Source: CAYRSA01 sp964494845 (GTDB taxonomy: Bacteria; Patescibacteriota; Saccharimonadia; Saccharimonadales; JAGQNJ01). Taken from it: 44,157 nucleotides of DNA. Location of the stretch: assembly GCA_964494845.1 (NCBI GenBank), contig CAZBSC010000003.1, positions 1 through 44,157 on the forward strand, read 5' to 3'. Below, piece after piece: positions 1 through 6,474 of this stretch. Both the position numbers and the translations under genes were made by a program. Position 1 is the stretch's first letter, and every line of letters starts with the position of its first letter. The notes under the pieces are model-generated. The model was given only the letters and a program-made list of their open reading frames with translations. It ran no database searches and was not told the origin of the DNA.

Positions 1-59
1 TATATTATAGCATAAAATGCACACTAAAGTCAATATAACAAACCTTTTACACTTATGTT

Positions 60-65
60 TATAAT
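60..65 (+). promoter_or_regulatory. -10 box (leaderless start) of the 37-aa peptide
   Basis: TATAAT ends 6 nt before the ATG at 72, so the transcript should start at the start codon. Confidence 0.55.
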
Positions 66-71
66 AGGATA

Positions 72-185
72 ATGAAAAATATGCACGCTAATCAGAGCGG
101 TTTTATAACAATGATAGTCGGTTTGTTGCTCGTGTTGGTTCTTGCTATTGGCTTGGTATATCTCAGGGTTATAAAAGCGAGCTGA
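72..185 (+). CDS. Small single-helix peptide with pilin-like N-terminus (37 aa)
   Basis: This 37-codon reading frame starts at ATG 72 and ends at TGA 183-185. The product has a short polar N-terminus, then a QSGFITMIV stretch that resembles a prepilin cleavage region (Gly followed by Phe), then one hydrophobic helix to about residue 30 and a short basic tail. It lacks the Glu at +5 of true type IV pilins, so cleavage by prepilin peptidase is only a possibility. A perfect TATAAT sits 6 nt before the ATG, matching the spacing seen at many other genes here, which is the main reason to accept so short a gene. It converges on the ATP-grasp gene. Function unknown. Confidence 0.55.
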   Translation: MKNMHANQSGFITMIVGLLLVLVLAIGLVYLRVIKAS

Positions 186-204
186 TTCCCTGGGCTGCTA
201 GACG

Positions 205-1428
205 CTATCTTGTAATTACTGAAACCTGTTTGTCGATGAAGTCTAGATCTTTTTCGAATTGTTTTTTGTTACTGTTGTGCAGAACAATCACAGCACACAT
301 TTTATGCCCATCTGATGATTTACCCACCTTCTGCCCTTTGTCGGCTTTTATATTTAGGTAAACAAGAGAATCTAATGAACGCAGTTTTTCTTCATTCTGC
401 AAACCTATATATTCGCCACTTTCTTTTGGAAACAACTCTAAAACTGCGCACGGATCGTTTTTGGTTGCTTTAATCTCTGGTGTTTTGCCAATAGCAATAT
501 CAAGAGAAGCAGTAGTTATATCGATACCGTTGGCAAGGTAATGCATTTTATCCCGATATCCACCATTTCTCGCGCCGATTTCCACGATCTTTGGCCCGTT
601 AGCAGTCATTATTATTTCTACATGAGCAGCAGAGTTTCGCATCCCAAGAGCTTTTATGCCTGCCTTGGCGCACTCAATTAACTGTTTTTGTTTTTCTTGC
701 GGAAGTTTTGAGGGAAGTTTTCGGCTGTAATGAAAGTTGTCGTTATACCCAACGTCATGGCCAGTTTGATAGTCAACAATTTGTTTTAGTACGATTGGTC
801 GCCCGCTACCGTCTATAAATGCATCGACAGAGTGAATCGTACCGTCTAGAAATTCTTCTATAATTATTGATGGAGTAGCTGCTGGCGCATATTTCGAATA
901 AATATCGCCTATTAGATTCAATGATTGTTTATAATTCTTTTGGAGCTGGCTTAGTGAGTCGTTTTTTGTAACTAATAAGCTTTTTGAAAGATTTGCCGGT
1001 TTTAAAATAAGAGGGAAATGATGCCCAGCAGCAAATTTTTCAACATTTTTTATATTTGTTGCTTTTGCAAAATCAGGGCACAGATTTGATTTCGACTTGC
1101 TCAATAACCCTCGCATTTTGTATTTATCCGAACAGGCGGTAGCCGAAGCTATAGATAATCCGGGCTTTTTAAGTTGTTTAGCTATTTTAGCAGCCGTAAT
1201 TATGTAGTTTTCATAAATTGTTATAACGCCATCTATTTGCCCCAACTCGTCTATCGCAACTTCAAGTTCACCTTCATTAGAAAAGTTTACGTATACATAG
1301 TTAGGATTTTTCTTTTGTGGTTTGTAGTATTTTGGGACGTCTTTTAAGACTATATATTTGTCACCGCGTTCTAGTATTTTTTTAGTCAATCCGCTGAAAC
1401 TTTTGCCTACTATTAAAAAGCAATGCAT
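205..1428 (-). CDS. ATP-grasp domain ligase, substrate unknown
   Basis: The 407-aa product has the layout of an ATP-grasp carboxylate-amine ligase. An N-terminal pre-ATP-grasp Rossmann-like part covers about residues 1-105. The ATP-binding lid contains LILKPANLSKS near residue 140 and the acidic segment IIIEEFLDG near 190. The metal-binding region is AAHVEIIM and KIVEIGARNGG around 270-290. Such enzymes couple a carboxylate to an amine or thiol through an acyl-phosphate; close relatives make dipeptides or act in nucleotide and carbamoyl chemistry, but nothing here fixes the substrate. The start at 1428 is supported by TATAAT ending 7 nt upstream. It is divergent from the RimK-type cluster that follows. 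Confidence 0.8.
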   Translation of the reverse strand: MHCFLIVGKSFSGLTKKILERGDKYIVLKDVPKYYKPQKKNPNYVYVNFSNEGELEVAIDELGQIDGVITIYENYIITAAKIAKQLKKPGLSIASATACSDKYKMRGLLSKSKSNLCPDFAKATNIKNVEKFAAGHHFPLILKPANLSKSLLVTKNDSLSQLQKNYKQSLNLIGDIYSKYAPAATPSIIIEEFLDGTIHSVDAFIDGSGRPIVLKQIVDYQTGHDVGYNDNFHYSRKLPSKLPQEKQKQLIECAKAGIKALGMRNSAAHVEIIMTANGPKIVEIGARNGGYRDKMHYLANGIDITTASLDIAIGKTPEIKATKNDPCAVLELFPKESGEYIGLQNEEKLRSLDSLVYLNIKADKGQKVGKSSDGHKMCAVIVLHNSNKKQFEKDLDFIDKQVSVITR

Positions 1429-1435
1429 GGTTGAT

Positions 1436-1441
1436 ATTATA
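1436..1441 (-). promoter_or_regulatory. -10 box (leaderless start) of the ATP-grasp gene
   Basis: TATAAT on the minus strand, separated by 7 nt from the ATG at 1428. Confidence 0.6.
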
Positions 1442-1485
1442 TCATAATTATGCTAAAATCAAAGTGGTTTTGTTAAGTTTTTAAC

Positions 1486-1493
1486 TATATAAT
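1486..1493 (+). promoter_or_regulatory. -10 region of the RimK-type operon
   Basis: Overlapping TATATA (1486-1491) and TATAAT (1488-1493). The first would place the transcript start on the GTG at 1498; the second a few bases before the ATG at 1507. Confidence 0.5.
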
Positions 1494-1497
1494 CCAG

Positions 1498-1998
1498 GTG
1501 AATAACATGGTGAACAAACGTCCGCACAGAAAAGCTATAATCGGTAGGACTGAGTTGATTGGCATAATTAACCCAGATATTGCTGATATTCCTACAAAAA
1601 TAGACTCAGGTGCATTCAGGTCTGCTATTAATGCGAATAATATCAAGATTAAGTTCGTAGACGGTAAAAAAATATTATCCTGTGATCTACTAGGACACCC
1701 AACCTATCCGGAATCGATTGCTTTCGAAACTGAAAAATTCGGTAAGGTTTGGGTACAGAATTCTTTTGGTGTACGCGCCCAAAGATATGAGGTGCAACTA
1801 AAGTTGAAAGTAGGCTCGAAAATATTTATAACACCATTTACGTTGGCAGATAGGGCGAACAATTTATTCCCGATTTTGTTAGGCAGGAAAGCCCTAAAAG
1901 ACAGATTTATAATAGATGTTTCAGAAGTTGGGGTCGATAGACTAAAATTAAAGAAACAGTACAATATTACTAGCATCGAAGATGTAGACAGCGAGTAA
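1498..1998 (+). CDS. Retropepsin-like 'ATP-dependent zinc protease' family protein (RimK partner)
   Basis: The 166-aa protein matches the small family annotated as putative ATP-dependent zinc protease (PF05618, RloA/YghH-like), which has a retropepsin-type fold. The diagnostic KIDSGAFRSAI sequence near residues 36-46 corresponds to the family K-x-D-T/S-G-A motif with its catalytic-type Asp, and ILLGRKALKDRFIIDV near the C-terminus is the conserved closing element. Members are regularly found beside RimK-type ligases, as here: the next gene starts 3 nt after the stop. GTG 1498 or ATG 1507 are both possible starts, and the -10 positions do not decide between them. The natural substrate is not known; processing of RimK-modified peptides is an inference from pairing. 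Confidence 0.78.
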   Translation: MNNMVNKRPHRKAIIGRTELIGIINPDIADIPTKIDSGAFRSAINANNIKIKFVDGKKILSCDLLGHPTYPESIAFETEKFGKVWVQNSFGVRAQRYEVQLKLKVGSKIFITPFTLADRANNLFPILLGRKALKDRFIIDVSEVGVDRLKLKKQYNITSIEDVDSE

Positions 1999-2001
1999 AA
2001 A

Positions 2002-2904
2002 ATGAACATAGCAATATTATCAAAAGGTCCAGGAAACTATTCGACGAAACGCCTAAAAGAAGAGGCTGAGTTGCGTGGTCATAACGTTCGTATAATTAAC
2101 TATGCAAAATGTTATGTGACTCTAGAACAAAGTAACCCAATAGTTCGTTACGAAGGGGAGCCACTCAAAGATATCGATGCAGTTATTCCAAGAATTGCAA
2201 CTAACCTAACCAAATATGGTGGCACGATTGTTCGCCAGTTCGAAATGCAAGGAATATTTACTACGGTAGGTTCTCTCGCCATTTATAGAACGCGCGACAA
2301 ACTTCGATCTATGCAGATACTGGCAAGATCCGGAGTCGGAATCCCAAAAACTGTTGTGTCTCGTGAAACTACAGAGTTAGAAGATCTTATAGAACTAGCA
2401 GGCGGAGCACCATTAATTATAAAAGTTGCTCGTGGTACTCATGGCAAAGGCGTAGTATTAGCTGAGACAAAAAAAGCTGCCGAGGCTGTGATGCAGGCTT
2501 TCTATGTCGAAGGCGTGAACTTTTTGGCACAAGAATTTATAAAAGAATCAGCTGGTACTGATATTCGTGCATTTGTTGTTGGCGGAAAAGTTGTCGCTAG
2601 TATGCAACGCCAAAGTCTAGATGATGATTTCAGATCAAACATACATCAAGGCGGGGAAGGCAGTTCTGTTAAGCTAACTGACGAAGAGAGAAAGACAGCA
2701 CAAAAAGCAGCCAAAGCTATGGGTCTACCTATCTGTGGCGTAGATATGATGCGTTCTGATAGGGGACCATTGGTTCTTGAGGTGAATGCTAGCCCTGGGT
2801 TTACCATAGAAAAGGTGACGGGGCATAACGTTGCGGGTAAGATAATAGAGTATGTCGAACAAAATGCCAATCGAACAACCCGAAAAGACCGTGTCGGCGC
2901 GTAA
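2002..2904 (+). CDS. rimK: RimK-family ATP-grasp alpha-L-glutamate ligase
   Basis: The 300-aa product has the full RimK arrangement: an N-terminal domain with YRTRDKLRSMQIL near residue 93, the ATP-grasp lid with LIIKVARGTHGKG near 137, IRAFVVGGKVVASMQR near 188, FRSNIHQGG near 209 and GVDMMRS plus VLEVNASPGF near 246-268, which carry the metal and nucleotide ligands. RimK in E. coli adds glutamates to the C-terminus of ribosomal protein S6; other members make coenzyme F420, amino-acid carrier or poly-glutamate tails. Which acceptor is used here cannot be seen. It follows the retropepsin-like partner by 3 nt and overlaps the downstream DUF192 gene by up to 53 nt, so the three are probably one transcript. 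Confidence 0.85.
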   Translation: MNIAILSKGPGNYSTKRLKEEAELRGHNVRIINYAKCYVTLEQSNPIVRYEGEPLKDIDAVIPRIATNLTKYGGTIVRQFEMQGIFTTVGSLAIYRTRDKLRSMQILARSGVGIPKTVVSRETTELEDLIELAGGAPLIIKVARGTHGKGVVLAETKKAAEAVMQAFYVEGVNFLAQEFIKESAGTDIRAFVVGGKVVASMQRQSLDDDFRSNIHQGGEGSSVKLTDEERKTAQKAAKAMGLPICGVDMMRSDRGPLVLEVNASPGFTIEKVTGHNVAGKIIEYVEQNANRTTRKDRVGA

Positions 2905-3412
2905 ATTCACAGCATCGACCAGGCGTTTTATTTATTTGATAGCTATACTTGTTCTATTTGTTTTAGTTGCTATATCAGCAAAATCCATGGTGCGCAGAAA
3001 TGATAATTGCAGAATCAAAATTTTCGATATTAATTCGCCGGACAACCCACTAAAAAATATTTTTAGCAGCAAGCGAGCTGACTATAAATGTCTGAAACTA
3101 GAACAGGTTAGTAGTCCAGGAGCTCTGAAACAAGGATTATCGGGACGTATATCTATGCCTGAAGATCAAGGTATGTTATTTGTTTTTGATCGACCAAGCA
3201 GATATTGTTTCTGGATGAAAGATATGAGATTTCCAATAGATATTATTTGGTTGTCGGCAGACAAAAAAGTACTTGAGTTTGCAGAAAATGTAGAACCTAA
3301 AACATACCCAAATAATTTCTGTCCTGCTCAGCCAGCGCAGTTTGTAATCGAGGTAAATGCTGGGGTTGCGCGAGAAGTAAAACTAGAAGAAGGCAAGCAG
3401 TTACAATTTTAG
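2852..3412 (+). CDS. Membrane-anchored DUF192 protein
   Basis: A 186-aa protein with one N-terminal transmembrane helix (about residues 25-46) followed by an extracytoplasmic DUF192 domain (PF02643, about 85-186). Diagnostic features are CFWMKDMRFPIDIIWL near 126-141, a buried FAENVEPK turn and FVIEVNAGVA near 166-175. DUF192 proteins are small beta-barrel proteins of unknown biochemical role, commonly exported. The start at 2852 lies inside rimK (53-nt overlap); an ATG at 2864 gives a 4-residue shorter protein and is equally likely. It is probably translated from the rimK transcript. Confidence 0.8.
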   Translation: MSNKMPIEQPEKTVSARKFTASTRRFIYLIAILVLFVLVAISAKSMVRRNDNCRIKIFDINSPDNPLKNIFSSKRADYKCLKLEQVSSPGALKQGLSGRISMPEDQGMLFVFDRPSRYCFWMKDMRFPIDIIWLSADKKVLEFAENVEPKTYPNNFCPAQPAQFVIEVNAGVAREVKLEEGKQLQF

Positions 3413-3424
3413 GACTACCTCTGG

Positions 3425-3430
3425 TATTAT
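3425..3430 (+). promoter_or_regulatory. -10 box (leaderless start) of the 163-aa membrane protein
   Basis: TATTAT followed by 7 nt and ATG 3438. Confidence 0.5.
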
Positions 3431-3437
3431 TAAGCTT

Positions 3438-3929
3438 ATGCTACCTTATATTATTGTAGGCATTATTCTGGGTCTGCCCGTTTTTTTTGGTATATTCTTT
3501 AGGGTTAGCGCGTCACATTTATTCTTTAGCGTGATGACAGGCGAACTACTAGGTAGATATTTTGGAGATGATATAGAGCATTTTATTGGTCAGACTTTTA
3601 CGAATTCTAACCTCACGCAGTATGCTCATGCGATTGTTATTACTTTGCCAGTTATTTTGACCGCGTTGTTTTTGAAAGGCAGCGTCTCGAAAAGTAAAAG
3701 CATACTAAATCTATTTCCCCTGGTAATAACTAGCGTAGTTTATGCGGCGTTTATACTGCCAGTATTGCCACCTGACGTTCAGGCTTTGGCGGTGACTGTA
3801 CCTTTCGGAAAGGACCTACTGGACACAAGTAATGCAATTATTGGTGGGGTCGTTTTGGTGCAACTAGTGGCCCTATGGTTACTTAACCGAGGCGACCGTA
3901 GCGGAAAAAAATCAAAAAAACGTGGTTAA
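3438..3929 (+). CDS. Integral membrane protein, unknown
   Basis: The 163-aa protein has about four hydrophobic segments (roughly residues 2-22, 62-80, 90-112 and 132-151) and a very basic C-terminal tail (RGDRSGKKSKKRG) that should lie in the cytoplasm. The loop between the first two segments carries Asp, Glu and His residues (around 43-50) but no motif I recognise. It has its own TATTAT box 7 nt before the ATG, so it is probably expressed separately from the rimK-DUF192 genes. It converges on the desaturase gene with a 9-nt gap. No function can be assigned. Confidence 0.7.
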   Translation: MLPYIIVGIILGLPVFFGIFFRVSASHLFFSVMTGELLGRYFGDDIEHFIGQTFTNSNLTQYAHAIVITLPVILTALFLKGSVSKSKSILNLFPLVITSVVYAAFILPVLPPDVQALAVTVPFGKDLLDTSNAIIGGVVLVQLVALWLLNRGDRSGKKSKKRG

Positions 3930-3938
3930 ATTTTACGG

Positions 3939-4745
3939 TTAGGCGGCTCTTTGTCCGGGATTTGCAATCCCACGGTCAATCATCAGGCTCAGAACCGTCC
4001 CAGCTGAGTCTCTAGCGAATTGCTGTACTAAGTTTAGGTCTTCACGGTCACCAAAAAATGGACTGCCGGGGTTTTCGTGATGTGCACGTTGCATTCCTTC
4101 ACCAAGGGTAACTAACCCAACTGATACAGAATCGGCACCGTACGTGCCGTCTTCGAAGGGCTCAATTTCACCGGTTACTACTGCTCTCCATGGGTGCTGG
4201 CCTCCGTGTCCTATACCATTAACGAAATTACCCCCAACAACATAGCTGGTTTTTTCAACCGCGAATGACCACAATCCTAAGGTTGCTGGATTGCCCGCCA
4301 GTCTATTTAAAGCCATATGGCCAGCAACACTTGCAGTTAAACCTAATTGAACTTTGTCAAAAACTTTCTTATCCAACTGGTCAGGACGCAAGTCTGGCGG
4401 CATTACATCGTCGGTTTTTTTCTCGGTGTATTTTCGATATAGCAGGGCGCCTTTTGCTAAGATTTTTGGCACTCCGAATTTGCCCTGCATGACTGGTGAA
4501 TGAGGATCTCCTGGAGTGTCAGCGTAATCATGATGGTCGCGGTGCACGGCCGCCCATACTCGTGGACGTGTTCCGGTGCCCCAGATAACCGTACGAGCTA
4601 ATAGGCTAAGCGGCTTTGGTAGTTGAACGGAATTGTGGGTATATTCCCGGTGCATCCACGCAGTAGTGGCGACGACATCAGCGTAGCCGGCGGCTAGTCC
4701 AATCGATGTTGCTTTTGCTAGCTCGGATCCTTTAGGCAATCTCAT
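3939..4745 (-). CDS. Fatty acid desaturase-like membrane di-iron protein
   Basis: The 268-aa protein carries the three histidine clusters of the membrane fatty acid desaturase family (acyl-CoA delta-9 type): HREYTH near residue 33, HRDHH near 69 and AHHENP near 222, plus an extra GIGHGGQHP around 178-186. These histidines bind the di-iron centre that uses O2 to introduce a cis double bond into an acyl chain. The hydrophobicity is weaker than in classical desaturases but the order and spacing of the boxes fit. This is notable because Patescibacteria usually cannot make fatty acids, so a scavenged or host acyl lipid would be the substrate (inference). The start is supported by TAAAAT 7 nt upstream. 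Confidence 0.78.
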   Translation of the reverse strand: MRLPKGSELAKATSIGLAAGYADVVATTAWMHREYTHNSVQLPKPLSLLARTVIWGTGTRPRVWAAVHRDHHDYADTPGDPHSPVMQGKFGVPKILAKGALLYRKYTEKKTDDVMPPDLRPDQLDKKVFDKVQLGLTASVAGHMALNRLAGNPATLGLWSFAVEKTSYVVGGNFVNGIGHGGQHPWRAVVTGEIEPFEDGTYGADSVSVGLVTLGEGMQRAHHENPGSPFFGDREDLNLVQQFARDSAGTVLSLMIDRGIANPGQRAA

Positions 4746-4752
4746 TAGTGAT

Positions 4753-4758
4753 ATTTTA
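4753..4758 (-). promoter_or_regulatory. -10 box (leaderless start) of the desaturase
   Basis: TAAAAT within TGATAAAAT, 7 nt before the ATG at 4745. Confidence 0.5.
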
Positions 4759-4837
4759 TCAGGTTCGTCAATATTAAGTCGTGAGCAAGTTGCGAACTAG
4801 TTTTTTATTTTGAGTTACATTAGCGCGACAATATCAA

Positions 4838-5593
4838 CTATTTTTTAAGCCTATGACCTTTGAAGAAACTTGACCAATCTTTTTCTCTAGGGCCATTCAA
4901 AACGAAGCATATATCAACCCCATAACTATTTTCAATGTATACCCATATATTATATAGTTCATCGTCAGTGATCGCCTCAGGGAACATTTTTTTAAGTTTT
5001 GAATATTCAATTGTTGTAATGCAGTCAATCTGGATTATAGGAGTAGACGCTTTTTCGAACGAGACAAGTTCTAGTTTCGGGCGCCTCACTAAGTCCAGAT
5101 TGATAGTGCCTGATTCTATTTCGTGCCTTGTTGCAGGCAAAATGAAATCCCAGTCTTCACCTGTCGGGAAGCGGTAGTAGGCCGATGAACCACCCAACCT
5201 ATTCCTAAGCTCAGCAATAATGGGCGAAAGCCCATCAAACCAAGGAAAGTTTATGCCAAGGTGATCGATCGCCGTGATTTGACCAGTTTCATGGATTCGA
5301 TCTTTGAGTTCGTCTATTGTTATCGGTTTATATGTATGTGGGCTAGTTCGCTCTTGCCCAGTTTCGTTGCTAATATTCTTTGAAAGCGTGAAGTCATCAC
5401 CAATAAACTCAACGGCGGGCTGTTCAATATCTTCAAATAGAATCTCGATTTTTGGAAATGAATCGTCAAGCGTTTGCTTGACGCTAAAGCCATTTTGATT
5501 TTGTTCGACGCAGTTTTTAATAATACTCGAAAATATGGCTGAGAAAGTTGGACCATCTGGAAGTCTCAGGATTACACGCTTGAGCAATGACAT
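4838..5593 (-). CDS. Conserved-looking soluble protein, unknown
   Basis: I do not recognise this 251-aa protein. It lacks a signal peptide and membrane helices and is mixed alpha/beta by composition. A central segment, AIDHLGINFPWFDG (about residues 120-133), and the adjoining FPTGEDWDFILPATRHEI look structured, and the C-terminus (NSYGVDICFVLNG) resembles a strand-turn-strand. An in-frame ATG 7 codons further upstream (5614) exists, but TATGAT ends exactly 7 nt before ATG 5593, the same spacing as at other genes here, and the upstream codons overlap that box; I therefore choose 5593, giving the N-terminus MSLLKRVIL. Confidence 0.65.
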   Translation of the reverse strand: MSLLKRVILRLPDGPTFSAIFSSIIKNCVEQNQNGFSVKQTLDDSFPKIEILFEDIEQPAVEFIGDDFTLSKNISNETGQERTSPHTYKPITIDELKDRIHETGQITAIDHLGINFPWFDGLSPIIAELRNRLGGSSAYYRFPTGEDWDFILPATRHEIESGTINLDLVRRPKLELVSFEKASTPIIQIDCITTIEYSKLKKMFPEAITDDELYNIWVYIENSYGVDICFVLNGPREKDWSSFFKGHRLKK

Positions 5594-5600
5594 ACTCACA

Positions 5601-5606
5601 ATCATA
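5601..5606 (-). promoter_or_regulatory. -10 box that decides the start at 5593
   Basis: TATGAT on the minus strand, 7 nt before ATG 5593. Confidence 0.5.
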
Positions 5607-5704
5607 CCAGACAAAAAGGCCTCTTTTATAAGAAGTCTTTAATGGTGCTTATGCTTGGAGGGCTATAGTGGATGCTATTGCAACTGAGTTTGGCTTAAAA
5701 AGAA

Positions 5705-5920
5705 CTATTCGTCACACTTAACATACCCATCGTTTATGGCGTCACAATAACCGGGAGGCGCACAACCATTTGGACGTATATCCTGTGGCTCTTTTAAACA
5801 GGCGTCGTATCGCTTCTGTCCGGCACTTCTAAAGGGTTTAAAAATAATAACGCTGCTTACAAATAGTAACAGTATGATTACAATAACTACCAACAGCCGT
5901 TTTTGGTTGATGACTTTCAT
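5705..5920 (-). CDS. Small membrane-anchored Cys-containing protein
   Basis: A 71-aa protein with a basic start, one strongly hydrophobic helix (about residues 9-28) and a polar exported part of about 40 residues that contains four cysteines (KRYDACLKE, NGCAPPGYC, YVKCDE), which could form two disulfides outside the cell. There is no lipobox. Similar small Cys-rich anchored proteins are common in Patescibacteria, but I cannot name a family. TATACT ends 6 nt before the ATG at 5920, which supports it as a real gene. Confidence 0.6.
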   Translation of the reverse strand: MKVINQKRLLVVIVIILLLFVSSVIIFKPFRSAGQKRYDACLKEPQDIRPNGCAPPGYCDAINDGYVKCDE

Positions 5921-5926
5921 AATCTA

Positions 5927-5932
5927 AGTATA
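5927..5932 (-). promoter_or_regulatory. -10 box (leaderless start) of the 71-aa protein
   Basis: TATACT, 6 nt before ATG 5920 on the minus strand. Confidence 0.5.
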
Positions 5933-5978
5933 GCGAATAAAAAAACTTTATTTACAGGAGTTTTAAACATAAGCGTAT

Positions 5979-6105
5979 TGGAGGGCCAGGAGGGACTCGC
6001 CTACATTCTGCAGGCCCAGAACTTCTGCCAGGGCAACACAGTTGCCAGGTGAAGATTCTCTTGCGAAATGCCACAGGCATTTCTCACCCTCGACAGGTGT
6101 CGAGA
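5979..6105 (-). pseudogene. Outer 3' half of a broken tRNA-Lys, with T-loop insert
   Basis: On the minus strand, about 75 nt past the real tRNA-Lys, the tRNA-Lys sequence is repeated from the variable region onward: TGTCGAGGGT, then an 87-nt insert, then CGAGTCCCTC and CTGGCCCTCCA, identical to the end of the real gene including encoded CCA. The insert splits the T-loop between positions 54 and 56. No acceptor 5' strand, D-arm or anticodon arm of this copy lies immediately before it. The matching acceptor 5' strand is instead found upstream of the real gene at 6370, so the two halves flank the intact tRNA. It may be a relic or a functional part of a tRNA-containing RNA. Confidence 0.75.
5999..6085 (-). 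ncRNA. T-loop insert module 1, Lys copy (three-hairpin RNA)
   Basis: The 87-nt insert folds as three hairpins: H1 AAATGCC-TGT-GGCATTT; a CGCAAG linker; H2 with closing CTTC/GAAG around GGCAA-CTGTG-TTGCC; H3 GCCTGC-AGAAT-GTAGGC. The same order, linker and loops recur at the Pro (34696-34781) and Arg (43297-43455) loci with different but still complementary stem bases. An additional GATTCTC/GAGAATC pairing encloses H1 in this copy. I know of no RNA family with this layout. Confidence 0.65.
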
Positions 6106-6126
6106 ATCCGAGTCAACTCAACCATG

Positions 6127-6167
6127 CCAACTAAAAAACCCACCAAAGAGGTGGATTGTTTAGTTGG
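6127..6167 (-). terminator. Terminator of tRNA-Lys
   Basis: Directly after the tRNA, CCACC-TCTTT-GGTGG is followed by a T-run. An outer 9-bp pairing CCAACTAAA/TTTAGTTGG includes the tRNA's own CCA end. Confidence 0.75.
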
Positions 6168-6241
6168 AGGGCCAGGAGGGACTCGAACCCTCGACACCGG
6201 GCTTAAAAGGCCCGTGCTCTAACCAGCTGAGCTACTGGCCC
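6165..6241 (-). tRNA. tRNA-Lys (anticodon TTT)
   Basis: A complete 77-nt cloverleaf with encoded CCA. Acceptor GGGCCAG pairs with CTGGCCC, D-stem GCTC/GAGC, anticodon stem CGGGC/GCCCG around the loop CTTTTAA (anticodon TTT), T-stem GAGGG/CCCTC around TTCGAGT, discriminator T followed by CCA. All stems are perfect. It is flanked on both sides by halves of a second, broken tRNA-Lys. Confidence 0.97.
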
Positions 6242-6250
6242 GTGTTTATA

Positions 6251-6370
6251 GTGCTCTGTAAATGAAATTATTTGTGAAGGTACTTGTAGTTTTATGGCTA
6301 GAGCACAAAGGTGCTTATTGATTATGACGGCAAATCAGCGATTTGCCTATGCACCTGAACTGCTGGCCCG
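6251..6370 (-). pseudogene. Outer 5' half of a broken tRNA-Lys with D-loop insert
   Basis: Upstream of the real tRNA-Lys on the minus strand a degenerate copy of its first 15 nt begins at 6370 (GGGCCAG, CA, GTTC, AG). The D-loop then opens into a hairpin GGTGC/GCACC enclosing GGCAAATC/GATTTGCC, and a further hairpin GTGCTCT/AGAGCAC ends just before the real gene. Anticodon and T-arms are absent. The acceptor strand could pair with the CTGGCCC of the outer 3' half at 5983-5989, enclosing the whole real tRNA. Confidence 0.65.
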
Positions 6371-6408
6371 TATTTGGTTGATACAAAAATACGAGTAAAA
6401 CAGAGTGA

Positions 6409-6437
6409 ATTATCTCTGTTTTTGGGTAAAAAGTCAA
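6409..6437 (-). promoter_or_regulatory. Promoter of the tRNA-Lys locus
   Basis: TTGACT (-35) and GATAAT (-10) separated by 17 nt on the minus strand; the transcript would start near 6402, ahead of the outer 5' half. A short hairpin CGTATTT/AAATACG lies between the start and the tRNA-like sequence. Confidence 0.65.
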
Positions 6438-6474
6438 TGAGCTATGTTATGTTATACAAAAGCGTCGCAAGCAA

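Noticed and set aside
5594..5614. Upstream ATG for the 251-aa unknown protein
   Set aside because: The extra seven codons overlap the -10 box placed 7 nt before ATG 5593.
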